Positions 16,151-25,424 are shown, counted from the first letter of the stretch. The stretch: 64,000 nt of DNA from CBDFLS01 sp965249185 (GCA_965249185.1 CBDFLS010000002.1:806001-870000), one strand, 5' to 3'. Program-made: numbers and translations. Notes: generated by a model from the sequence alone, not told the origin.

Positions 16151-17557
16151 ATGCAAACAGCGGTGCGCCGGGTATTCGGCTTTGCTCTGGGTGCGCTGCT
16201 ACTAGCGGGCTGTGCCCAGCCTCAATCGACCCCTGCGATAACCCCGACCTCTAACTTTGCACTCACGCCGATGCCCATCGTCTCGCTGGCTTCTATTCAG
16301 GCGCCGCCCACTCCCTCGCCAAGCGAAACGATCACCGTCTCGCCGGCTTCTATTCAGGCGCCACCCACGCCCACGCGCACCGTTCCACCCGGGCCACTTC
16401 CGGCCTCAACACCCTCCACGGAAAAGGTGATCTCGCCCATTCCCGATTGCCCAGCTGACCCGAGCGCGCCGTTATTTGAAGTCTCTCCCATCCAGTTATC
16501 GGATCTCCTGGAAGTCGTCCCGCTGGGAAATCTGAACCCGCCAGGACATACCTTCCCGACGGACCACCTCTACTTTATTATTCGCCTGAATGGGGTTGAC
16601 CAATCGATTTCTGACAAGCCTCCGGCTGTGTTTCCGGTTTTCGCTCCAGGTCGTATCTGGATCACCCAAATAGACAAAAAGCAATATGCGCGCCCGTCGT
16701 CTACTGATTACAGCCTTAGATTTCAGCCCTGCAAGCAGTTTGGGGGTTATTTCCATCACGTCCAGCAACTTTCTGAGAACCTGCTCATCCGTACAGGGCC
16801 GTTCGAGGGTAGTGGATGCGATACCTACTCCGATGGCTCCATTGTCTGCCGGAAGCATGTAATGATTGAAATGGAAGCGGGCGAGATCATAGGAGTTAAC
16901 GAGGAAAAAGAGAATCTCGGATTGGATTTCGGAGCCATGGACAGCCGGGTTCCTCCACTAGCGTACGCCAATCCCGCACGCTATTGGTCGTCCCCATCGG
17001 GACTAGACCCACATCCCCTGGTTTGTGTCATTGATTACTACAGTCCGGATGTCCGTGACCAGTTGCGGGGACGGTTGGGAGGAAACGGAGGGCAAGCGTT
17101 TAGGACAGTCGAGCCAATCTGCGGTGAGGTAGAACAGGACGAACCAGGCACCGCTCAAGGCAACTGGTTCCTGCGCGGCACAGTGGGCACCCCACCTCTC
17201 CCTTATACTACCCATCTCGCCCTGGTCCGCGATAATATCGACCCGTTGTTAGGCGCTTTCTCAGTTGGAGCGCCAGTGCCGGGACTTGGGCCTTTCACAG
17301 AAAATTTCGCTCCCCAGACATCTGGCGGCAGGGTCAATTTGGACTTTAGCCAGGTGACCGCTGATGGCAATATCTATTGCTACGACTCTTGGCACAACCG
17401 CTCGGGCGAACCAGTAACCCATACACAGCCACGGATCGTTTTGATTCAACTTACCGGTGCGACCACCTTGCGCATTGAAAAGCAAGACGTTGCGGAATCG
17501 GAATGCGGCACAGGCCCCTGGGCATTTCAAGCAAACTACGTTGACTTTGAACGCTAG
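16151..17557 (+). CDS. Large secreted lipoprotein, function unknown
   Basis: This 468-residue protein has a lipoprotein signal (RVFGFALGALLLAGC, lipobox LAGC, lipidation at Cys21). A Pro/Thr/Ser-rich spacer follows, in which a segment (SIQAPPTP) is repeated, then a globular domain with at least ten cysteines, probably disulfide-bonded. Codon use and base composition are clearly less GC-rich than in the neighbouring housekeeping genes, which hints at acquisition. No family was recognised. The gene ends 150 bases before the convergent ffh gene. It probably sits on the outer face of the cell membrane. Confidence 0.75.
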   Translation: MQTAVRRVFGFALGALLLAGCAQPQSTPAITPTSNFALTPMPIVSLASIQAPPTPSPSETITVSPASIQAPPTPTRTVPPGPLPASTPSTEKVISPIPDCPADPSAPLFEVSPIQLSDLLEVVPLGNLNPPGHTFPTDHLYFIIRLNGVDQSISDKPPAVFPVFAPGRIWITQIDKKQYARPSSTDYSLRFQPCKQFGGYFHHVQQLSENLLIRTGPFEGSGCDTYSDGSIVCRKHVMIEMEAGEIIGVNEEKENLGLDFGAMDSRVPPLAYANPARYWSSPSGLDPHPLVCVIDYYSPDVRDQLRGRLGGNGGQAFRTVEPICGEVEQDEPGTAQGNWFLRGTVGTPPLPYTTHLALVRDNIDPLLGAFSVGAPVPGLGPFTENFAPQTSGGRVNLDFSQVTADGNIYCYDSWHNRSGEPVTHTQPRIVLIQLTGATTLRIEKQDVAESECGTGPWAFQANYVDFER

Positions 17558-17706
17558 GGAAATGGACAGGCCGCTTGGGGTCGCTTAGGGCGGACGCACG
17601 GCCTCCGAATGGCGATGTGGGCTCGCCGTGAGCGAAGCATCTACGCGTGCGCGCCTTAGCACTTGAGACGCTTGCACCGCAGTCGCAGCGGACGGGTGTT
17701 CCCTGC

Positions 17707-19053
17707 CTACCGGCGGAGGTTGGGCATGCGCACACCGGCGATGCTCGGCGCCTTGCCGGTGGCGAACTGGCGCATCATCTTCTGCACCTGACGGAACTGG
17801 TTCAGGAGCTGGTTCACCTCCTGGGCCGTGGCGCCGCTGCCCAGGGCGATGCGCCTTCGGCGTCCGCCGGAGATGGCGTCCGGGTGGCGCCGCTCCCACA
17901 TGGTCATGGAGGAGATGATCGCCTCCATGCGCCGCGTCCGCTTGTCGTCCAGGTCGGCGGCCGAGAGCTTGGAGCGGAGCCCGCCGAAGCCTGGCAGCAT
18001 CTCCATGACCGAGGCCAGCGGACCCATGCGCTGAAGCTGTCGTAGCTGGTCCAGGAAGTCGTCCAGGTCGAACTGGGACTTGCGCAGCTTGCGCTCCAGC
18101 TCCTTGGCGCGCTCCTCGCCCATCTGCTCCTGGGCCCTCTCCACCAGCGTCACCACGTCGCCCATGCCCAGGATGCGGGAGGCCATGCGGTCCGGGTGGA
18201 AGGCCTCAAGGGCGTCGCTCTTCTCCCCCGCGCCCGCGTACTTCACCGGCACGCCGGTGATATGGGTCACGGCCAGGGCCGCGCCGCCCCGGGCGTCGCC
18301 GTCCAGCTTGGAGAGGACCAGGCCCGTGAGGCCCAGGCGCTGGTGGAACTCGCCGGCCACGTTCACGGCCTCCTGACCGGTCATGGCGTCGACCACCAGC
18401 AGCACCTCGGCCGGGTCCAACGCCCCTTTCATCCGCTCCAGCTCCCCCATCAGCTCCTGGTCGACCTGCAGCCGGCCGCCGGTGTCCACGATGGCCCACA
18501 GGACGCCGAGCTCCCGCGCGCGCTTGAGGCCGTCGGCGGCCAACGCGACGGCGTCGGTGCCACTGGCGGTCTCGGGGTATACGGGTATCTCCATCTGCTT
18601 GCCCAGGGCCACGAGCTGCTCCACCGCCGCCGGCCGTCTCAGGTCCGTGGCGACCAGGAGCGAGCGTTGCCCCTTGCGGCGGAGGTGCAGGGCCAGCTTG
18701 GCCGCCGTGGTGGTCTTGCCGGAACCCTGGAGGCCCACGAGCATGATGACGCTGGGCGGCGCCGGCTTGGGCTGCAGGCTGTGGTCTCCTCCGCTCAGCA
18801 GCGTCACCAGCTCTTCGTGGACCACCTTGATGACCTGCTGGCCGGGCGAGATGCCCTTCAGCAGCTCCGTGCCGACGACCCGCTCCCGGATCCGGGCCAT
18901 CAGCTCCCGGGCCACCTTGAAGTGGACGTCCGCCTCCAGCATCGCCAGGCGCACCTGCCGCAGCGCCTCGTCCACGTCGGCCTCGGTGAGCCGCCCCCGG
19001 GAGCCAAGGCGGTGAAAGACAGCGGTGAGCTTTTCCGTCAGGCTCTCAAACAT
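17707..19053 (-). CDS. ffh: Signal recognition particle protein Ffh
   Basis: Ffh binds signal peptides emerging from ribosomes and delivers them to FtsY at the membrane. The N domain (MFESLTEKLTAVFHRL, LLEADVHFKVAREL-like helices) precedes the GTPase with G1 LVGLQGSGKTTTAAKLA, G3 DTGGRLQVD, G4-region SKLDGDARGG and the insertion DTAG-type loop. The methionine-rich M domain (LRQLQRMGPLASVMEMLPG ... MEAIISSMT) and the RNA-binding SGGRRRRIALGSG follow. It is 448 residues, the usual length. The two DinB genes lie just upstream on the same strand. Confidence 0.95.
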   Translation of the reverse strand: MFESLTEKLTAVFHRLGSRGRLTEADVDEALRQVRLAMLEADVHFKVARELMARIRERVVGTELLKGISPGQQVIKVVHEELVTLLSGGDHSLQPKPAPPSVIMLVGLQGSGKTTTAAKLALHLRRKGQRSLLVATDLRRPAAVEQLVALGKQMEIPVYPETASGTDAVALAADGLKRARELGVLWAIVDTGGRLQVDQELMGELERMKGALDPAEVLLVVDAMTGQEAVNVAGEFHQRLGLTGLVLSKLDGDARGGAALAVTHITGVPVKYAGAGEKSDALEAFHPDRMASRILGMGDVVTLVERAQEQMGEERAKELERKLRKSQFDLDDFLDQLRQLQRMGPLASVMEMLPGFGGLRSKLSAADLDDKRTRRMEAIISSMTMWERRHPDAISGGRRRRIALGSGATAQEVNQLLNQFRQVQKMMRQFATGKAPSIAGVRMPNLRR

Positions 19054-19059
19054 GCGCCG

Positions 19060-19584
19060 CTATCCCCTCCAGCCAATGCCATGGAGGTAGCCGCGCAGGT
19101 ACGCGATCTGTCCCACATGCTCGGTATTGTCGTTGACCACGCTCACCAGGCGCACGCCTGCCGTGGGCAGCGGGTCCCACCGGGGCGCGTCGAGCACCCG
19201 GTCCAGCTCCTGGGGCGTGATTCCGGCCAGGTAGGCCCTGCTCCGCTCCACCACCGCATCGTGGTAGTCGAGCAGCGTCCGGGCGTCGGGCGCGCGGAAG
19301 GCGGCCACCTGCTCGGGGGTATTGCCGAAGCCGCGGTCCTTGGGGTCGGCGGGCCGCCCGAACTTGGCGTGCCAGCCGTCGGTGATCCAGGCCTGCTCCC
19401 GGCCCGCGAGAGCGGAGAGGTGGTCGTCCTGGACGCGGGTGAGGTGCCAGGCGAGCCAGCCGATGGGATTGCAATCGGGCTTGGGCTGCCGTACCAGCTC
19501 ATCGGGCGTAAGGCCCTCCAGCGCGCGGTGCAGCGTCTGCTGGACCCTGCCCAGGGAATCGGACACGAGCTGAGCACCCTCCAT
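19060..19584 (-). CDS. DinB-family (four-helix bundle) protein, copy 1
   Basis: This 174-residue protein has the DinB/MDMPI fold: four helices holding a metal through three histidines, seen in GWLAWHLTRVQDDH and in NDNTEHVGQIAYLRG. Related proteins are thiol-dependent transferases or isomerases. It is highly similar to the next gene upstream (19,639-20,166), for example in the shared phrase EQAWITDGWHAKFGRPADP. The two are therefore a tandem duplication. The stop is seven bases from the ffh start. The substrate is unknown. Confidence 0.85.
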   Translation of the reverse strand: MEGAQLVSDSLGRVQQTLHRALEGLTPDELVRQPKPDCNPIGWLAWHLTRVQDDHLSALAGREQAWITDGWHAKFGRPADPKDRGFGNTPEQVAAFRAPDARTLLDYHDAVVERSRAYLAGITPQELDRVLDAPRWDPLPTAGVRLVSVVNDNTEHVGQIAYLRGYLHGIGWRG

Positions 19585-19638
19585 CTTTACGTCTCCTTCA
19601 GCGGTTCGAAGCGGAGATTCCGGTCTGGCCGGCCACCT

Positions 19639-20166
19639 CTAGATATCGTACCAGCCCCTGCCTTGAATGAGTCCGCGGAGATAGGCCACCTGTCCCATGT
19701 GCTGGAGGTTGTCGATCACCACCGCCATGAGGCGCGTGGCCAGGGGAACCATGCCGTCGCCGCGGACCGCCGGCACCTGCCGTTCCAGCTCCTGGGGCGT
19801 CAGACCGTCCAGGAAGCGCTGGGTGTGCTCCCGGATGGCCTGGTAGTGGGCCGTGAGCGTCGCCGCGTCGGGCGCGCGGAAGGCGGCCACCTGCTCGGGG
19901 GTGTTGCCGAAGCCGCGGTCCTCGGGGTCGGCGGGCCGCCCGAACTTGGCGTGCCACCCGTCGGTGATCCAGGCCTGCTCCTTCCCCTGCATCACCGATA
20001 CGTGACGATCCTGGACGCGGGTCAGGTGCCAGGCGAGCCAGCCGATGGGATTGCTGTCGGGGCCGGGCTGCCAGTGGAGGTCGTCGGTTGTCAGGCCCTC
20101 CAGCGCCTGGAGGAAGACCGCCTCCGTCCGCTCCAACAGGCCGCCGGCAAACTGGGGAATGTCCAC
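19639..20166 (-). CDS. DinB-family (four-helix bundle) protein, copy 2
   Basis: This 175-residue paralogue of the neighbouring DinB gene shares long identical stretches such as GNTPEQVAAFRAPDA and CNPIGWLAWHLTRVQD-like sequence (DSNPIGWLAWHLTRVQDRH here), and the metal histidines are conserved (WHLTRVQDRH, NLQHMGQVAYLRG). The divergence is concentrated in the N-terminal helix and in the loop after residue 120, which suggests different substrates. It is the first gene of a leftward run with copy 1 and ffh. Confidence 0.85.
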   Translation of the reverse strand: MDIPQFAGGLLERTEAVFLQALEGLTTDDLHWQPGPDSNPIGWLAWHLTRVQDRHVSVMQGKEQAWITDGWHAKFGRPADPEDRGFGNTPEQVAAFRAPDAATLTAHYQAIREHTQRFLDGLTPQELERQVPAVRGDGMVPLATRLMAVVIDNLQHMGQVAYLRGLIQGRGWYDI

Positions 20167-20406
20167 GGAACACCTCCTTGTAAAGTGCGGGCATAGTGAG
20201 GTCAGCCATCATATCACCGGCCCGCCAGCTGTACGACGGGCCAGTGCTTCGGCGGGGCCTCCTACGCTTCGCACACAGCGGTCCCCGCGCCCTCGGCGGA
20301 GCACTTTGCAGCCGGAACGTCCGGTCGGTCCGGACCTCAAAGCGGACATCATCGAGGGAGGCAATCGAGTCTCCCCAGAGGCCCGTCCGGACGCCCCTTG
20401 GTGTGC

Positions 20407-20412
20407 TATCAT
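20407..20412 (+). promoter_or_regulatory. -10 box of ybeY; probably leaderless
   Basis: TATCAT lies seven bases before the GTG at 20,420. This spacing is what selects 20,420 over the GTG at 20,429. Confidence 0.45.
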
Positions 20413-20419
20413 TCGACTG

Positions 20420-20938
20420 GTGGGTGCCGTGCCCAGACGTCCTATCGAGCTTCAGATATACGCTCCATTCCGGTCGTTGGTGCCGGGGGCGTGGCTTCGG
20501 CGCGTGGTCACGGAGGCGCTGGCCGCGGTCGACCCCGGGGGAGGGCGCGGCGCCAGCGTGGTGGTGGCCGACGACGCCACCCTGCGCGAGCTGAACAGCC
20601 GCTATTTGGGGACCGACGAGCCGACGGATGTGCTCGCCTTCCCCTGGGAGGAGCCCGCCGACGGCTCCGGCCCTCAGTCCGAGACCATACCCTTTCCGGC
20701 GCCTCCCGCCGGAGAGCATCCGCTGGGCGAGGTGCTGGTCTCCTATCCCCAGGCGCAGCGGCAGGCGCGAGAGCGCGGGCAGCCGACGGAGCAAGAGGTG
20801 GCGCTGCTCGTGGTCCATGGCCTGCTCCACCTGCTGGGTCACGACCACGCGGAGCCCGGCGAGGCGGCGGCGATGCGGGAGATGGAGCAGAGGGCGCTGG
20901 AGCGGGTCTTCTCAGCGCCAGTGCCCTCCAAGGGGTGA
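20420..20938 (+). CDS. ybeY: Endoribonuclease YbeY (16S rRNA maturation)
   Basis: YbeY is a zinc-dependent endoribonuclease needed for 16S rRNA 3' processing and ribosome quality control. The zinc motif HGLLHLLGHDH is complete near residue 133. The upstream LNSRYLGTDEPTDVLAFPWEEP is the other family hallmark. At 172 residues it is of normal size with a short proline-rich insertion (EPADGSGPQSETIPFPAPPAGE). The start is a GTG; the open frame reaches much further upstream without family similarity. dnaX follows after two bases, so ybeY, dnaX and ybaB are co-transcribed. Confidence 0.92.
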   Translation: MGAVPRRPIELQIYAPFRSLVPGAWLRRVVTEALAAVDPGGGRGASVVVADDATLRELNSRYLGTDEPTDVLAFPWEEPADGSGPQSETIPFPAPPAGEHPLGEVLVSYPQAQRQARERGQPTEQEVALLVVHGLLHLLGHDHAEPGEAAAMREMEQRALERVFSAPVPSKG

Positions 20939-20940
20939 CC

Positions 20941-22650
20941 GTGACCTCTCAGGTCCTCTACCGAAAGTGGCGGCCGCAGCGATTCGTCGATATCGTCGCC
21001 CAGCAGCCCGTTACGCATACCCTGGGCCAGGCGGTGGCCACGGGCCGTGTCGCCCACGCGTACCTCTTCTGCGGGCCCCGGGGCACGGGCAAGACCAGCA
21101 CCGCCCGGGTGCTGGCCAAGGCGGTCAACTGCCTGGACCGTCCCGAGGGGATCGGAGACCCCTGCGGCGCGTGCGCCGTCTGCCAGGCCATCGAGGGCGG
21201 GAGCTTCGTGGACCTGATCGAGATCGATGCCGCCAGCAACCGGGGCATCGATGAGATGCGGAGCCTGCGCGAGAAGGTCCACTACGCGCCGAGCCAGGCG
21301 GCCACCAAGGTGTACATCATCGACGAAGCCCATATGCTGACGGACCCCGCCTTCAACGCCTTCCTGAAGACCCTGGAGGAGCCTCCGCCCCACGTCCTCT
21401 TCGTGCTCGCCACCACGGAGCCCCACAAGCTGCCCGCCACTATCATCTCCCGCTGCCAGCGCTTCGACTTCCACCGCATTCCCCTGGCCGGCGTGGTGGG
21501 CCGGCTGGCGGAGATCATCGCCGCCGAGGGAGTCGAGGCATCGCCGGAGGTGCTGCGCGACGTGGCCCGGGCCGCCGGCGGAAGCCTGCGCGACGCCACC
21601 AATCTTCTGGAGCAGCTCGTCACCTCCTACGGGGCGTCCATCACCGCCGACGCGGTGCGGGAGATGTTCGGCGTGGAGGGCGAGGAGCGGGCGGTGGCCC
21701 TGGTCAAGCACCTGCTGGCCAACGAGACGAGCCAGGCGCTGGCCCTGATCAACGATGTGGCCTCCGAGGGGCTGGACCTGCGCCCGCTGCACCGCGTGAC
21801 GGTGGACTGCCTGCGGGCCGTTCTGCTCGTGAAGTCCGGCGCCAAGGGGTCCGTGGACCTCTCCACCGAGTCGCTGGAGGAGCTGACGTCCCTGGCCTCC
21901 GGCGTCTCGCTGGAGCGTATCCTTCGCGCCCTCCGGCTGTTCGGCCAGGTCGCGCTGAAGCATAACCAGCCGTCGCCGCTGCCCTTGGAGCTAGCCGCGG
22001 TGGAGCTGGGCCTGGAGGGCGTCCTCGGGACGGCTCCGGAGCCCGTCGCGGCCGCCGAGGCCCCCGCGCCGAGGCCATCCCGGCCCGAGCCGGTCCGGGC
22101 CATCGCTCCCGAGAGGGCGCTCGTGCCGCCTCATTCGCCCATGCCGCCTGATTCGGCTGTGTCTGCACCCGCGCCCGCGGCTGCCCCGGCCGCCGCCGCC
22201 GCCCACGCCGCCCCCGCTGCCAATGGGCCGGCCCCATCTGACCCGGCCCCATCCGGAGAGCCGGGCCAGCGGCTGGCCAGCGGCTGGCCGGCTATCGTGA
22301 GGTCCATGAACGGTTACAAGGGCAAGCGGTTCGATATTGGGGCCCTGCTCCGCAGCTCCAAGAGTCACCATCTGGACGACTCAACGCTGGTGGTGAGCTT
22401 CACCCACCGGTCCAACGTGGAACGGCTTCAGGACGAGCTGGAGGACCCCCGCTGCCGTCAAGCGCTGGAGGAGCTGGTCCAGAAGATCCTGGGCGGTCCC
22501 TACGCCATCCGCGTGGAGGCGGACGAGCGTGGCGCCGATGGGAGGTCCGCTCGGAACCAGGGGCACCTGGTGCGCACCGCCATCAACATGGGCGGCCAGG
22601 TGGTCCCGGAGCCCGAGCCCCAGGCCCAGGAGGACCCCACGGGTGAATAA
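20941..22650 (+). CDS. dnaX: DNA polymerase III tau/gamma subunit
   Basis: This is the clamp-loader ATPase of the replicative polymerase. It begins TSQVLYRKWRPQRFVDIVAQQ. Walker A is GPRGTGKTS, a four-cysteine zinc module follows (CLDRPEGIGDPCGACAVC), then Walker B KVYIIDEAHML and sensor 1 LATTEPHKLP. About residues 355-445 form an Ala/Pro-rich linker, and a C-terminal tau-type domain ends at about 570. The GTG at 20,941 is chosen with AAGGGG six bases upstream; the GTG at 20,935 overlaps the ybeY stop and is possible. No slippery gamma-forming site was searched for in detail. Confidence 0.93.
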   Translation: MTSQVLYRKWRPQRFVDIVAQQPVTHTLGQAVATGRVAHAYLFCGPRGTGKTSTARVLAKAVNCLDRPEGIGDPCGACAVCQAIEGGSFVDLIEIDAASNRGIDEMRSLREKVHYAPSQAATKVYIIDEAHMLTDPAFNAFLKTLEEPPPHVLFVLATTEPHKLPATIISRCQRFDFHRIPLAGVVGRLAEIIAAEGVEASPEVLRDVARAAGGSLRDATNLLEQLVTSYGASITADAVREMFGVEGEERAVALVKHLLANETSQALALINDVASEGLDLRPLHRVTVDCLRAVLLVKSGAKGSVDLSTESLEELTSLASGVSLERILRALRLFGQVALKHNQPSPLPLELAAVELGLEGVLGTAPEPVAAAEAPAPRPSRPEPVRAIAPERALVPPHSPMPPDSAVSAPAPAAAPAAAAAHAAPAANGPAPSDPAPSGEPGQRLASGWPAIVRSMNGYKGKRFDIGALLRSSKSHHLDDSTLVVSFTHRSNVERLQDELEDPRCRQALEELVQKILGGPYAIRVEADERGADGRSARNQGHLVRTAINMGGQVVPEPEPQAQEDPTGE

Positions 22651-22945
22651 GAACTTTCTCAAGCAGGCACAGCAGCTCCAGGCCCGGCTCGACCAGGCCC
22701 AGCGGGAGCTGGAGACGGAGACGGTGGAGGCCTCGGCGGGCGGCGGCGCCGTGCGGGTGGTGTGCACCGGCAAGCAGCGGGTACAGTCGGTGACCATCGA
22801 CCCGGCCGCGGTGGACCCCGACGACGTGGAGATGCTCCAGGACCTGGTGCTGGCCGCCATCAACGAGGCCATGGAGAAGGTCCAGACGCTGGCCGGCGAG
22901 CGGATGGGCGCCATCACCGGCGGCCTCAAGCTCCCCGGGATGTAG
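22643..22945 (+). CDS. YbaB/EbfC nucleoid-associated protein
   Basis: This small protein of 100 residues binds DNA as a dimer and usually lies between dnaX and recR, as here. It starts VNKNFLKQAQQLQARLDQAQ, a coiled-coil helix, followed by the family strand motif VRVVCTGKQRVQSVTIDPAAVDP and a C-terminal helix ending GGLKLPGM. The GTG start overlaps the end of dnaX by eight bases, with AGGAGG nine bases before it. The family assignment is firm; the precise role is unknown. Confidence 0.9.
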   Translation: MNKNFLKQAQQLQARLDQAQRELETETVEASAGGGAVRVVCTGKQRVQSVTIDPAAVDPDDVEMLQDLVLAAINEAMEKVQTLAGERMGAITGGLKLPGM

Positions 22946-23168
22946 CGAGCCCCGCGGCACGTTACTACTACCTACCCGCCAGGGGCTGTCCGAGAAACCT
23001 CCGCTGATCGGAGCGACGCGGAGCCCGCCCTGAGTCGCCTGCGGCGGACGAAGGGGGGTGGGCCGGGTGGGGAAAGCACTCCGCGTTTGCCAGCAACGAC
23101 CTGAGCCTGCTAAAACTGGCTTGACCGCACCGAACGGCACGCTCGTCCCGTTAGCGTAGAGTGAAACC
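22946..23168. other. Intergenic region between ybaB and recR
   Basis: It holds no gene. The only structure noted is the recR -10 box at its end. A TTGACC at 23,121 is too far (30 bases) from that box to serve as a normal -35. Confidence 0.5.
23157..23162 (+). promoter_or_regulatory. -10 box of recR; probably leaderless
   Basis: TAGAGT is followed by six bases and the recR ATG at 23,169, matching the dgt and 16,151 promoters in layout. No ribosome site is present. Confidence 0.5.
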
Positions 23169-23780
23169 ATGAACGACAACCGATCTTCGGTGGCGGGGCC
23201 CGTGGCCCGGCTCATCGACCAGTTCCACAAGCTGCCGGGCATCGGCCCCAAGATGGCCCAGCGCCTCACCTACTACCTGGTGCGCCAGCCGCCGGAGGAG
23301 GCCCAAGCCTTAGCCGAGGCCATCGCCTCCATCAAAGAGCGCCTCACCTTCTGCGGCCGCTGCCAGAACATCACGGAGGCCGACCCCTGCTCCATCTGCA
23401 CCGACCCCGTCCGGGATCACAGCCGGATCTGCGTGGTGGAGGAGCCCATGGACGTGCTGGCCATCGAGCGAACCGGTGTGTACAAGGGGCTCTACCATGT
23501 GCTCCACGGGGTCATATCGCCCATGAACAGCGTGGGGCCCGACGACCTGCGCATTCGCGAGCTGGCGTCCCGCCTGAGCGAAGATACGGTGCAAGAGCTG
23601 GTGCTGGCCGGCAACCCCAACGTGGAGGGCGAGGCCACGGCCATGTATATTCAGCGGCTGGTGTCACCGCTGGTCCCCCGGATCACGCGCCTGGCCCGCG
23701 GCCTGCCCGTGGGCGGCGACCTGGAGTACGCCGACGAGATGACGCTGGCCCGCGCCTTCGAGGGACGCCAGGAGTTCTAG
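23169..23780 (+). CDS. recR: Recombination mediator RecR
   Basis: RecR works with RecO (encoded 750 bases downstream) to load RecA on single-stranded gaps. The helix-hairpin-helix is in LPGIGPKMAQRLTYYL, the four-cysteine zinc finger is CGRCQNITEADPCSIC, and the TOPRIM domain contains ICVVEEPMDVLAIERTG and the C-terminal GNPNVEGEATAMYIQRLV. At 203 residues it is of standard length. The start is the ATG right after the leaderless promoter. It converges with tag. Confidence 0.95.
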   Translation: MNDNRSSVAGPVARLIDQFHKLPGIGPKMAQRLTYYLVRQPPEEAQALAEAIASIKERLTFCGRCQNITEADPCSICTDPVRDHSRICVVEEPMDVLAIERTGVYKGLYHVLHGVISPMNSVGPDDLRIRELASRLSEDTVQELVLAGNPNVEGEATAMYIQRLVSPLVPRITRLARGLPVGGDLEYADEMTLARAFEGRQEF

Positions 23781-23800
23781 CCCCGGTCCGGCTGTTCCGG

Positions 23801-24379
23801 TCACTGTGCGGCCGGAGCGCGGAAGCAGCCGGTTTGGTGGTCGTTGACCATGCCGGTGGCCTGCATGTGGGAGTAGCAGACGATGGGCCCGACGAACCGG
23901 AAGCCCCGGGCCTTCAGGTCCTTGGCCATGGCGTGCGATTCCGGCGACGTCGTTGGCGTGTTCTCCCTCGTGACCGGCTCCGGCCGGCGCAGCGTCCGGT
24001 GGCCGGTGAACCCCCAGACGTAGCGGTCGAAGCTGCCGAACTCCCGCCGCGCCTCCAGGAAGCGCTGCGCGTTATTGATGAGCGCATCTATCTTCTGACC
24101 GTTGCGTATGATGCCGGGGTCCGCCATGAGCCGCCGGCGCTCCGCATCGCCGTAGGCCGCCACCTTCGCCGGGTCGAAGCCGTCCAGGGCCCGCCGGAAG
24201 TTCTCCCGCTTGTGAAGCACCGTGCGCCAGGAGAGCCCGGACTGCATACCCTCCAGCACCAGGAACTCGAAGGTCCGCTGGTCGTCGTGAAGCGGCACCC
24301 CCCACTCCTCGTCGTGGTAGCGCAGCATGAGCGGGTCCGGGGAGCCCCCGAAGCAGCGCTGCTTTTCGTGCTCGTTCAT
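23801..24379 (-). CDS. tag: DNA-3-methyladenine glycosylase I
   Basis: Tag removes 3-methyladenine from alkylated DNA. The zinc site of the family is present: Cys9 (RCFGG), His22 (YHDEEWGVP), and the C-terminal histidine and cysteine in MVNDHQTGCFR. The substrate pocket motifs DDQRTFEFLVLEGMQSGLSW and NGQKIDALINNAQRFLE are intact. At 192 residues it is full length. It is divergent from recO and convergent with recR, and so adds base repair to the recombination-repair cluster. Confidence 0.93.
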   Translation of the reverse strand: MNEHEKQRCFGGSPDPLMLRYHDEEWGVPLHDDQRTFEFLVLEGMQSGLSWRTVLHKRENFRRALDGFDPAKVAAYGDAERRRLMADPGIIRNGQKIDALINNAQRFLEARREFGSFDRYVWGFTGHRTLRRPEPVTRENTPTTSPESHAMAKDLKARGFRFVGPIVCYSHMQATGMVNDHQTGCFRAPAAQ

Positions 24380-24528
24380 GACCCTCCTGGCATGACGCTC
24401 CTGGGCCGGCCGTGGGGGGCCGCCTCGTCACCCGCTTGGAGATAGCTGGTGTAGACTAGTGGCTCGGAGCGCATGGCGCAACATTTCCAGACTCTGTGGC
24501 CCAGACTCTGTGGCGAGGTTGAGCTCGC

Positions 24529-25371
24529 GTGTCCACACAGGCGCATGGCGGGACCGCGGACGGGTCCAAGGTGACCCCGGGAGGCAGGCCCCGGCTCTAC
24601 AAGACCGAGGGGCTGGTGCTGCGTGCCGCGCCCCTGGGCGAGGCGGACCGTCTGGTGACGGTGCTGACCCCGGCTTTGGGCAAGCTGCGCGCCACCGTGC
24701 GGGGCGCCCGGCGCGTCACCAGCCGCCTGGGAGGGCACCTGGATATTCTGAACCATGTGCAGCTCGGCCTGGCCAAGGGCCGGCAGCTCGATGTGATCAC
24801 GGGCGCCGAGTCGCTGGAGAGCTTCAGGCCGCTGAAGGACGACCTGGAGCGGGTGGCGCTCGCCCTCTACCTGATGGAGCTGGCCGACGCCCTCCTGCCC
24901 GAGGGCGCTCCTCATCCCGTGGCCTACGACCTGCTGCTGGAGAGCCTGCGCCTGCTCAATGAGCCGGGCGGCACCGCTTTCCTTCCACGCTATGTGGAGC
25001 TGCGGCTGCTGATGGACGCGGGCTATCAGCCGGAGCTGCGCCACTGCCTGGTGTGCGGTGTGGAGCTGCAGCCCGAGCGGCACCGGTATGCGCCCGGCCT
25101 CGGCGGCGTGGTGTGCGACGCCTGCCCCGTGGAGCACGGCCGAGTGCTGCCCCTCTCCGTGCCGGCGCTGAAGGTGCTGCGTTTCTATATGGGGCATGAC
25201 CTGGCGCAGGCCCGCAGGCTCACCCTGGAGCCGGAGCTGGCCCGGGAGCTGGAGGTGCTCGCCACGGCCTCCATCCACTACGTTCTGGAGCACGATATGC
25301 GCTCCAGCGCCTTCATCGACGAGCTCCGGCGTCTGCGGACCGGCGCCGTCCGGCCATCGGCGCGTGTGTAA
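24529..25371 (+). CDS. recO: DNA repair protein RecO
   Basis: RecO anneals single strands and helps RecA replace SSB. The N-terminal OB-fold is RLYKTEGLVLRAAPLGEADRLVTVLTP, followed by KLRATVRGARR and an alpha-helical domain. A zinc-finger-like cysteine set appears at CLVCGVELQPERH ... CDACPVEHG. At 280 residues it is slightly longer than usual because of an N-terminal extension of about 22 residues (STQAHGGTADGSK). The GTG at 24,529 has no strong ribosome site, so the true start could be downstream near RPRLYKTEG. Confidence 0.92.
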   Translation: MSTQAHGGTADGSKVTPGGRPRLYKTEGLVLRAAPLGEADRLVTVLTPALGKLRATVRGARRVTSRLGGHLDILNHVQLGLAKGRQLDVITGAESLESFRPLKDDLERVALALYLMELADALLPEGAPHPVAYDLLLESLRLLNEPGGTAFLPRYVELRLLMDAGYQPELRHCLVCGVELQPERHRYAPGLGGVVCDACPVEHGRVLPLSVPALKVLRFYMGHDLAQARRLTLEPELARELEVLATASIHYVLEHDMRSSAFIDELRRLRTGAVRPSARV

Positions 25372-25410
25372 CGGAGCGCGGCTTCCAAGTCTGCCGTAGG
25401 GGGCATCTGC

Positions 25411-25416
25411 TAAACT
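25411..25416 (+). promoter_or_regulatory. -10 box of the biotin carboxylase gene; probably leaderless
   Basis: TAAACT lies eight bases before the ATG at 25,425; no ribosome site is seen. Confidence 0.4.
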
Positions 25417-25424
25417 AGCAGCGT

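Noticed and set aside
18196..20196. A 666-codon plus-strand frame across ffh and the DinB genes
   Set aside because: It is antisense to three firm genes and has no plausible composition.
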